From: JBFIHZ01 sp041601535
Lineage (GTDB): Bacteria; Pseudomonadota; Gammaproteobacteria; Xanthomonadales; SZUA-36
Direction: 5' to 3'
Length of the DNA stretch: 6,673 bases
Assembly (NCBI GenBank): GCA_041601535.1
Contig: JBFIHZ010000241.1
Span: forward strand, 1 to 6,673
A model generated the notes under the pieces. It was not told where the DNA came from, ran no database searches, and worked only from the letters and a program-made list of their open reading frames with translations. Below are positions 1-5,023 of this stretch, piece by piece. The translations under genes were made by a program, and so were the position numbers. Each line of letters begins with the position of its first letter. Position 1 is the first letter of the stretch.

Positions 1-2061
1 CAGGTCATTACCTTCACGTTTGCCGAGGGAGTGACGGGTTTTGAGCAATCCGATGTCTCGATTATCGGCGGGCTGGCGCTGGTCTTCACAGTTGTCAGCG
101 ATTCGGTGTACACGCTTTCGGTCAAAGGCCTGGGGGGCACGGTGACGGTCACCGTACCGGATGCTGCTGCTTCCTCAGTTGGCAGCGGCACAAGCACGCA
201 GGGCGGTTCATTTTCCAACTTCTACCAGGACACCCCCCAAGCTAACCTGCCGGGTGGTCTTGCCATGCACCTGGCCAGGATTCCGGCGGGAACATTCATG
301 CTGGGCTCGCCCGGCGATGAGTTGTCGCGCTTCAGCGACGAAGATCAGCACGAAGTGACATTGTCGCGCGATTACTACATGGGCATAAGCGAAGTAACAC
401 AGGCCCAGTGGCTGGCAGTAATGGGATCATTTCCCCAGGCGCAGGCTCATGGTTCGGACGACAACCTGGCCGTGCACAATGTGTCCTACGACGACATCAT
501 GCACCCCGAGACGGGATTCATGGCCTTGCTGAATGAACACCTCCAGGCCACCGACCAGCCCTTTGAAGTGAAGTTGCCCACCGAAGCCCGCTGGGAATAC
601 GCGGCGCGGGCAGAAACCACTACCCGTTTCTCCTTTGGTGACGGGTTTGCAGCGGATGAAACCTGCGCACTTGGCGGCGGACGTGAAGAACACATGTGGT
701 ACTGCGGCAACTCCGGCAGCAGCACCCAGGAGACCGGGCAGAAGCTCGCGAATCCCTGGGGCTTGAAGGACATGCACGGCAATGTCGAGGAGTGGTGCGC
801 GGACTGGTATGACGAATACCCTGCCGGCCCCGTGACCGACCCTGCAGGGCCAGCGTCTGGTTCGGCCCGCGTTTTTCGAAGCGGCAGTTGGAACAGTGGC
901 GCGCCTGCCACCCGTTCCGCAGCGCGCAACGCCACCAGCCCGGCCTCGCGATCAATCACACGCGGGTTCCGGGTGGCTGCGTCACGCCCGGCCACGTTGG
1001 GCATTAGCAGCAATCGCAATGATGTCCACCAGGAAGTCACCCAGCGACTGACCTTTACCCTCAATGGCGGGGGCTTCGCCAGTTTTGATGGGTCACAGAT
1101 CGCCGTCACGGGTGCCAGCAAGGGCGATTTTGGCCCCTTCAATCCCCCCAGTCCCATTTTCTATATCCTGGATCTGGACAATACAGGCGGTCAGGTAACG
1201 GTGGACATACCGGCCGGCGCAGCCATCCCCTTCCCGCCTTACACCACCTCGGCAGCGGCCACCTTCAACAATTTCCACCAGGACGTGTGGACGGTACAGT
1301 TGCGCGACCTGCTTGGTGAAGAAGTCACCATGGACTTTATTCGCATACCGGCGGGAACCTTCATGATGGGTGCGCCGGAGAGTGAGCTCTCCAGCGACTT
1401 CACCGAGAAACCGCAGTTTGAAGTCACCATCAGCGAAGATTTCTACATCAGCAGGACCGAAGTGACGCAAGACCAGTACGTGTCGGTTAGATCGATCGAG
1501 ACGGTCCCGCCGTTCCCGGCAGACCAAACCTTTGTCGGTGGCTCGTTACCTGTCCACAACGTCTCATACAATGACATTGTTTCCGGCGGCGAAGGCGCGA
1601 GCGGCTTTATGGACCAGCTAAGGAACCACCTGATTGTATCCAGCCAGGACAGAGGTCCCGTATCGCTACCCACCGAAGCCCAGTGGGAATATGCCGCGCG
1701 GGCAGGCACAACCACCCGCTTCAGCTTTGGGGATGGGTTCTCTACCGATGAGATTTGTGCCACGGGTGGCGGCCGCGATGAACATATGTGGTTCTGCGGC
1801 AATGCCGGCAGCGTGCCGCATAACGTCGGCGAGAAGCTGCCAAACCCCTGGGGGCTATTCGACATGCACGGCAACATTCTGGAATGGACCCAGGACCTGC
1901 TGCAACTGTACCCGGACGGACAAGTGCTCTCAGGACGCGCTGTAAGAGGTTGCCATTTCAGCAACCACGCCAAAAACTGCCGCTCTGCAGAACGCACCAG
2001 CCTCAGTGACTCGGACCGGGTATCCTCTACCGGGATCCGGGTCGTTATCGTTCCCGATTAA
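1..2061 (+). CDS. Tandem Ig-like/SUMF1 (FGE-sulfatase-like) surface protein, 5'-partial
   Basis: The frame is open from base 1 to the TAA at 2059-2061. The in-frame GTG at 31 is unlikely to be the start, because the preceding codons already read a beta strand (ITFTFAEG) of a bacterial Ig-like repeat of the 'TF.F...GF..SDV...GG' type. Residues below count from that GTG. The order is: end of Ig-like domain (about 1-45), SUMF1-like domain 1 (about 81-317), second Ig-like domain (about 328-405), SUMF1-like domain 2 (about 436-674). Each SUMF1 domain has the family hallmarks: IPAGTFM, an LPTEA.WEYAARA block (182 and 546), FSFGDGF, and NPWGL.DMHGN (241 and 605). True formylglycine-generating enzymes oxidise a sulfatase cysteine and need a Cys pair near the C-terminus. 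Here those positions read Ser/Thr in copy 1 (GSWNSGAPATR) and Ser/Asn in copy 2, and GFRCA is replaced by GFRVA and GIRVV. A binding, structural or other SUMF1-fold role is therefore likelier than FGE activity. The protein is probably exported, but its N-terminus is not visible. Confidence 0.9.
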   Translation, partial: QVITFTFAEGVTGFEQSDVSIIGGLALVFTVVSDSVYTLSVKGLGGTVTVTVPDAAASSVGSGTSTQGGSFSNFYQDTPQANLPGGLAMHLARIPAGTFMLGSPGDELSRFSDEDQHEVTLSRDYYMGISEVTQAQWLAVMGSFPQAQAHGSDDNLAVHNVSYDDIMHPETGFMALLNEHLQATDQPFEVKLPTEARWEYAARAETTTRFSFGDGFAADETCALGGGREEHMWYCGNSGSSTQETGQKLANPWGLKDMHGNVEEWCADWYDEYPAGPVTDPAGPASGSARVFRSGSWNSGAPATRSAARNATSPASRSITRGFRVAASRPATLGISSNRNDVHQEVTQRLTFTLNGGGFASFDGSQIAVTGASKGDFGPFNPPSPIFYILDLDNTGGQVTVDIPAGAAIPFPPYTTSAAATFNNFHQDVWTVQLRDLLGEEVTMDFIRIPAGTFMMGAPESELSSDFTEKPQFEVTISEDFYISRTEVTQDQYVSVRSIETVPPFPADQTFVGGSLPVHNVSYNDIVSGGEGASGFMDQLRNHLIVSSQDRGPVSLPTEAQWEYAARAGTTTRFSFGDGFSTDEICATGGGRDEHMWFCGNAGSVPHNVGEKLPNPWGLFDMHGNILEWTQDLLQLYPDGQVLSGRAVRGCHFSNHAKNCRSAERTSLSDSDRVSSTGIRVVIVPD
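271..981 (+). other. SUMF1/FGE-sulfatase-like domain, copy 1
   Basis: This domain covers residues about 81-317, counted from the GTG at 31. It contains IPAGTFMLGSP, VTQAQW, LPTEARWEYAARA, WYCGNSG, NPWGLKDMHGNVEEW and RSGSW...RGFRVA in the usual family order, and its length is normal for the family. Cysteines are at 212, 225 and 256. None lies at the two catalytic positions in the GSW segment. This copy is the better preserved of the two. Confidence 0.88.
1336..2052 (+). other. SUMF1/FGE-sulfatase-like domain, copy 2 (diverged C-terminus)
   Basis: This domain covers residues about 436-674, counted from the GTG at 31. It matches copy 1 block by block at an offset of about 355-364 residues, for example CATGGGRDEHMWFCGN against CALGGGREEHMWYCGN. 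The nucleotide sequences are visibly similar too (around 571-690 against 1669-1795), so this is an internal gene duplication. The last 60 residues have drifted: the EEWCADWY segment of copy 1 is LEWTQDLL here, and the RSGSW block became RGCHF with extra cysteines at 641 and 650. Those cysteines do not fall at the catalytic positions. Confidence 0.85.
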
Positions 2062-2082
2062 AACCCTTTGGGAATATTTGGA

Positions 2083-2106
2083 ATATTTGGGGTCAGAGTA
2101 AAAACT
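2083..2106 (+). repeat. Left 24-bp terminal inverted repeat
   Basis: This is the exact reverse complement of 2634-2657, with no mismatch over 24 bases. The match stops sharply at both ends. It begins inside a tandem duplication of the 9-mer GGAATATTT (2071-2079 and 2080-2088), which sits just after the stop codon of the SUMF1 gene. Confidence 0.9.
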
Positions 2107-2314
2107 AGAGTTTCGGGCTGCAGCCACCTTAACCACGGTGGGCTATGGCGATGTCTATCCCCCGACCACCGGCGGTAAGATATTTACGGCGTTTACTTTA
2201 CTGATTGGCCTGGGCATTGTCGCGGTTCCGGCAGGGTTGATGGCGTCGGCGTTGTCCAAGGCACGGGAAATTACATCAGACAGATGCCCGGGTTCCGAAC
2301 ACCAGCGCAACTGA
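2102..2314 (+). pseudogene. 5'-truncated potassium-channel (Ion_trans_2) remnant
   Basis: This 70-codon open stretch follows a TAA at 2099-2101 and ends at the TGA at 2312-2314. It reads FRAAATLTTVGYGDVYPP, then a hydrophobic helix (IFTAFTLLIGLGIVAVPAG, from about 2180), then LMASALSKAREI. TVGYGD (2135-2152) is the K+ selectivity filter, and the following helix fits the inner pore helix of voltage-gated-like bacterial K+ channels. The pore-domain outer helix, any voltage sensor and the start codon are missing. The only internal ATG lies inside the last helix. The left inverted repeat abuts the truncation point. This remnant cannot form a channel. The ending (SKAREI followed by about 14 residues) may be close to the natural C-terminus, so most of the loss is at the 5' side. 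Confidence 0.85.
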
Positions 2315-2342
2315 CCTGCCCCACTTCAAGAAAGTTAAGGCA

Positions 2343-2573
2343 ATGAAAAAAGGCATAGCACGCCGCATAACCGGCTTCCACCAGGATGACGAAAACGATT
2401 GGGTGGCGCAGCTCGAGTGCGGCCACAACCAGCACACCCGCCATAACCCGCCCTGGCAGGTGCGGCCATGGGTGGTCACGCCTGAAGGCCGGGCCCGGAC
2501 CCTGGGGAAAACGCTGTTGTGCGTCAAATGTGTTGCCGGGGCGCCGGCGGACAGCCGGCCGCCTGCAGATTAA
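2343..2573 (+). CDS. DUF3565 family small protein
   Basis: The 76-residue protein has the DUF3565 signature: ITGFHQDDENDWVAQLECGH, then QHTRHNPPW, RPWV, EGR and a closing CVKC. The function of the family is unknown. The conserved C26, H28, H31, H34, C60 and C63 suggest a small metal-binding, probably zinc-binding, cytoplasmic protein; the metal role is inferred. No signal peptide or membrane helix is visible. The ATG at 2343 is preceded only by a close, weak AAGG (2337-2340). The gene lies 28 bp after the stop of the channel remnant and inside the inverted repeats, so the two were probably neighbours before the segment was cut. The Ala/Pro-rich tail after the CVKC motif has no visible counterpart in the signature. 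The open frame is undamaged and may be functional. Confidence 0.82.
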   Translation: MKKGIARRITGFHQDDENDWVAQLECGHNQHTRHNPPWQVRPWVVTPEGRARTLGKTLLCVKCVAGAPADSRPPAD

Positions 2574-2633
2574 TTGATGCCTGACTGACTGTATAAAGTT
2601 GAGCCGCTGCGGTTAACAGTGCGGCATGGCACG

Positions 2634-2657
2634 AGTTTTTACTCTGACCCCAAATAT
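2634..2657 (-). repeat. Right 24-bp terminal inverted repeat
   Basis: This is the exact reverse complement of 2083-2106 (reads AGTTTTTACTCTGACCCC... on the plus strand). From memory, similar TTTACTCTGACCCC strings occur as dispersed repeats near REP-associated (Y1-type) transposase genes in some gammaproteobacteria. I cannot confirm that link here. Confidence 0.9.
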
Positions 2658-2814
2658 CGGCAAAGCCATTCAGCGTGTCAACATTTCCTGAGCCATCATC
2701 ACACCCTGGATTAGCCTCAGTTGGGCGCAAAACCTTACCGTGGCAGTGTGGTTTTTTCCCGCGTTTGTGTTACAACGTCGCCACCCTGATTCATACAACA
2801 CGAGCCTCCATGCC

Positions 2815-3330
2815 ATGCAGCCATTGATCAGCACAGTACTCTTTTATCTGCTTTTTAGCTCGACACTGGCAGCGCAGCAAGCACCTGTCGAACGGGCCAC
2901 CGTTTCAGCAGCCAATGTCGCCGTGGCCGAAGCCTATCTCAGTGCTTATTCGACCTTTAGTACTAGCCGAATGGCACCTTTTTACACCGATGACGCCACC
3001 TTTGAAGACCTTACCTCTTCAACCCAGAATGCCGCCGGCGGCCCCTTCGTCTTCAAAGGCAAACAGGCCATTCTGCATGGACTCGGCGATTACGTCAGTC
3101 AATATCAGGCATTTACGGTCAACTATGCTGTAGAGCGCCGCTACGAAAGCAATGGCATTGTAGTTTTTATTGCGCAGCTTTCTTATCAACTCAAAACCAA
3201 AGGCGGGAAGTCCTTCGCAGGCACGGCACCCATCGTCACCGCCATCACCGTGCGTAACGGCAAGGTCGCGCGGCACGTGGATTTCTACGACTATCTGGGC
3301 AACGCAGTTGAATTTGGAGATGCCCAATAA
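2815..3330 (+). CDS. Exported NTF2/SnoaL-like protein
   Basis: The ATG at 2815 gives 171 residues with a clean Sec signal peptide (LISTVLFYLLFSSTLAAQQ, cleavage probably around residue 20). The frame extends upstream to a GTG at 2740, but that would place 25 extra residues before the signal peptide, so I reject it. The mature part matches the NTF2-like cone fold: an N-terminal helix (VAEAYLSAYSTFSTSRMAPFY), TDDATFED, a helix with FKGKQAILHGL, then three strands ending IVTAITVRNGKVARHVDFYDY. This is the SnoaL/ketosteroid-isomerase-like pattern used by both small enzymes and binding proteins, so no substrate can be named. It begins 157 bp after the right inverted repeat. No strong ribosome-binding site is visible, only a GAG near 2802. 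Confidence 0.8.
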   Translation: MQPLISTVLFYLLFSSTLAAQQAPVERATVSAANVAVAEAYLSAYSTFSTSRMAPFYTDDATFEDLTSSTQNAAGGPFVFKGKQAILHGLGDYVSQYQAFTVNYAVERRYESNGIVVFIAQLSYQLKTKGGKSFAGTAPIVTAITVRNGKVARHVDFYDYLGNAVEFGDAQ

Positions 3331-3538
3331 CAGGAAAACGGAACCGACCAATCACAGACTCAGGCAAACACCACCGGTTTGAACTCAATCGCCAGGCTCC
3401 AGCGTTTCAAACCAGCCAGCGTAAGCAAAGCAATGTTGGGGCTCAGCATGCCGGCGTTCACGCGCTCAGATCCGGAAATATCTTCCGGTCTTGTGCAGAA
3501 ATGTACAACTTCCTACGCGGAGTAAAATGCAGATAAAA

Positions 3539-3565
3539 GTGAGAGAATTCATGGAATTCTGTCAC
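3539..3565. promoter_or_regulatory. Near-perfect 27-bp palindrome (operator or terminator hairpin)
   Basis: GTGAGAGAATTC, the 3-base spacer ATG, then GAATTCTGTCAC form 12-base arms with one symmetrical G/G mismatch. An alternative outer pairing is AAAAGTG (3535-3541) with CACTTTT (3565-3571). The right side ends in CTTTT and the left starts with TAAAAG, so it could act as a weak bidirectional terminator. The symmetry also suits a dimeric repressor site upstream of the L-domain gene. The sequence alone does not decide between these. Confidence 0.4.
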
Positions 3566-3692
3566 ACTTTTGTACAAGCAGTCGTTTTCCGGTTCCTGCC
3601 TGTTCCAGCGGAATTAGTCGGTTGACGAAATGCTTTATGAGACGGGTTTCGAGAAGCCGGAAATTGATTTTCAGCTGATTACTGAAGAGTTC

Positions 3693-3699
3693 AGGAAGG
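3693..3699 (+). promoter_or_regulatory. Ribosome-binding site of the L-domain gene
   Basis: AGGAAGG ends 6 bases before the ATG at 3706 and fixes that start. The next bases are CCTCCT, so AGGA (3693-3696) can pair with TCCT (3702-3705) in a small hairpin that might partly mask the site. Confidence 0.6.
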
Positions 3700-3705
3700 C
3701 CTCCT

Positions 3706-4662
3706 ATGCCATGCACTGACATTTTCACCCGGCCGCTGGCACGTGCCGCCATCATGTTCCTTGTGCTGCCCACGGATGGCCTGGCACAAAGCTGCCTGAG
3801 TTCCAATATCGTGCTGAACACACAGCAGGATGTCGCGGTGTTCCAAAGCACGCACGGGCCATGTAGCCAGGTAACCGGGGACCTGACCATTCAAGGCTCA
3901 AATATTGTGGACCTCGGACCACTTGGTGGCCTGACCCAGGTTGCGGGTACTTTACGGGTCAATCAATGCAACAGCCTGACGGACCTGGATGGCCTGCACA
4001 GCCTGCATTCCGTGGGTGAAACCCTTTCAATAAACAAAAATCCTTCACTTCAAACGGTGTCTCATCTTTCACAACTGCAAACCGTGGGGGGAAGCCTGAT
4101 TCTCGGTGATCTGAACACGCTAAAGAGTTTCAGTGGCCTGAATTCACTGACCGAGGTAGGCAATGATCTCCGCTTTCTCGGATTGGCCACCGGCGCAACC
4201 CAAATCGACGGGTTTTCAAACCTGCAATCGGTGGGATGGAGTCTCGACGTTAATAATAACGGAAGCCTCAGGGAAATCAGAGGTTTCCATTCGCTGGCAA
4301 CCATTGGCCAAGCACTCCGGTTTCAATCGAACGGGGCGCTGGAATTGATCGACGGATTTCCAAGCCTTGAGCTGGCGGGTTCGTACCGTTTCGCTTCTAA
4401 TCCCAAGCTTGCCGCAATCAGGGGGTTCGATTCTCTGGCAGCAGAACAAAGCTCCATTACCATCATCGACTCTCCTGAGTTGCAAGACCTCAGTGCGTTT
4501 TCGGGCGTTGTCACCCTTCTCGGCTCACTCACCATAGACGGCTCTATGCAAATCGAATATTTCGAACCGCTCTCAAACCTGGCGGAAATCGGTCAGTCAC
4601 TCCGCATTACCAATAATTCTGGGTTAAGAAACTTACGCGCCCTGGAAAATCTTGCCAAATAG
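3706..4662 (+). CDS. L-domain repeat protein, upstream fragment
   Basis: This is the part that would be translated as the sequence stands: 318 residues, with a signal peptide, an N-terminal cap containing C30 and C53, and eleven solenoid repeats. It stops inside a repeat at LENLAK, so it lacks the two last repeats and the C-terminal tail. The coding sequence looks less GC-rich than the neighbouring peptidase gene, judged by eye. Confidence 0.7.
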   Translation: MPCTDIFTRPLARAAIMFLVLPTDGLAQSCLSSNIVLNTQQDVAVFQSTHGPCSQVTGDLTIQGSNIVDLGPLGGLTQVAGTLRVNQCNSLTDLDGLHSLHSVGETLSINKNPSLQTVSHLSQLQTVGGSLILGDLNTLKSFSGLNSLTEVGNDLRFLGLATGATQIDGFSNLQSVGWSLDVNNNGSLREIRGFHSLATIGQALRFQSNGALELIDGFPSLELAGSYRFASNPKLAAIRGFDSLAAEQSSITIIDSPELQDLSAFSGVVTLLGSLTIDGSMQIEYFEPLSNLAEIGQSLRITNNSGLRNLRALENLAK

Positions 4663-4952
4663 GTTGGGATTTTGAGCTGCGCGGCAATGGATCACTGACC
4701 AGCCTGGTCGGATTAGGGGGTATTCATGGCATTGGTCATGACTTTCAGATGGGTGGCAACACCCGGTTGCGAGATTGCGCGACTTTGAAGCGCTTACTCG
4801 ATAGCAGCGACGATTTTGCTCCGGGACCAGGCTCAGGCCCTGTCCCTGACGTTGGCAGAAACACCGTGGTTATTTTCAGCAATGGCAAATGTCACAGTGT
4901 GGACGCAATCCTGGGTCAGATCCATAACGATGGCTTTGAGAACAGAGGTTAG
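3706..4952 (+). pseudogene. Exported receptor-L-domain/LRR-like repeat protein, frameshifted
   Basis: Frame 1 runs from the ATG at 3706 to a TAG at 4660-4662 (318 residues). The same repeat then continues in another frame from about 4659 to a TAG at 4950-4952. The start has a signal peptide (RPLARAAIMFLVLPTDGLAQ), then an N-terminal cap (LNTQQDVAVFQ...C..VTGDL). About 13 repeats of roughly 24 residues follow from residue 56, each like VGGSL.I..N.SL..L.GL..L. Eleven lie before the stop and two after it (IGWDFELRGNGSLTSLVGL and IGHDFQMGGNTRLRDC). This matches the receptor L-domain/leucine-rich solenoid pattern, which is usually involved in surface recognition or adhesion; no ligand can be named. 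One extra A near 4657-4660 would restore a single protein of about 415 residues. The downstream frame ends in IHNDGFENRG, close to a 'DGFE' tail that I recall from exported gammaproteobacterial proteins. The split may be a real mutation or a sequencing error. No canonical slippery heptamer is present. Confidence 0.75.
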
Positions 4953-5023
4953 GAATTTCAGATCAGATCACTGGTCTGGCAATCCGGGTTACAAAAGCTG
5001 ACAACATAATCCGCCTGACGGCT

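Larger units (their letters stand above)
2083..2657. mobile_element. Inverted-repeat-bounded cassette with a K+-channel fragment and a DUF3565 gene
   Basis: A perfect 24-bp inverted repeat (2083-2106 and 2634-2657, core GGGGTCAGAGTAAAAACT) encloses 527 bp. Inside are a 5'-truncated potassium-channel fragment and a complete DUF3565 gene, both on the plus strand. The channel reading frame begins right at the left repeat, as if cut by it. No transposase or integrase is present, and I see no convincing target-site duplication next to the outer ends (TTTGGA on the left, CGGCAA on the right). The segment could be a non-autonomous element moved in trans. It could also be two oppositely oriented copies of a dispersed repeat that happen to flank these genes. 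That the ends mark one mobile unit is an inference. Confidence 0.55.
3331..3705. other. Intergenic stretch with palindromes, no convincing gene
   Basis: These 375 bp separate the NTF2-like gene from the L-domain gene. They hold an 8-bp inverted repeat (3376-3383 and 3406-3413), a near-perfect 27-bp palindrome (3539-3565), two copies of TGTACAA (3502-3508 and 3571-3577), and a good ribosome-binding site for the downstream gene. The minus strand is open for 50 codons (3512 down to a TGA at 3360-3362, ending WSLAIEFKPVVFA) but has no credible start, and I recognise no family. I found no promoter with both boxes in good form. Confidence 0.5.

Noticed and set aside
31..33. GTG at 31 as the start of the SUMF1 protein
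   Set aside because: The ten codons before it are open and complete the first strand of the Ig-like domain, and no signal peptide follows the GTG. The gene is 5'-partial.
486..1157. Long minus-strand open frame opposite the SUMF1 gene
   Set aside because: It lies wholly antisense to clear SUMF1 and Ig-like coding sequence and shows no recognisable motifs. It is an antisense shadow of GC-rich coding DNA, as are the other long antisense frames here.
2603..2640. Terminator after DUF3565 (GCCGC/GCGGC hairpin near a T run)
   Set aside because: The stem is only 5 bp and the T run begins 10 bases after it, inside the inverted repeat, so it does not fit an intrinsic terminator.
2740..2814. GTG at 2740 as the start of the NTF2-like gene
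   Set aside because: It would put 25 residues with charged and aromatic content before a clean signal peptide that begins at the ATG at 2815.
3376..3413. Integron attC site or terminator at the GGTTTGAA/TTCAAACC inverted repeat
   Set aside because: The ends do not fit the attC core consensus, there is no integrase, and no T run follows the stem.
4653..4662. Programmed frameshift in the L-domain gene
   Set aside because: The bases TGCCAAATAG do not contain a canonical slippery heptamer, and no clear stimulatory structure follows. Mutation or sequencing error is simpler.
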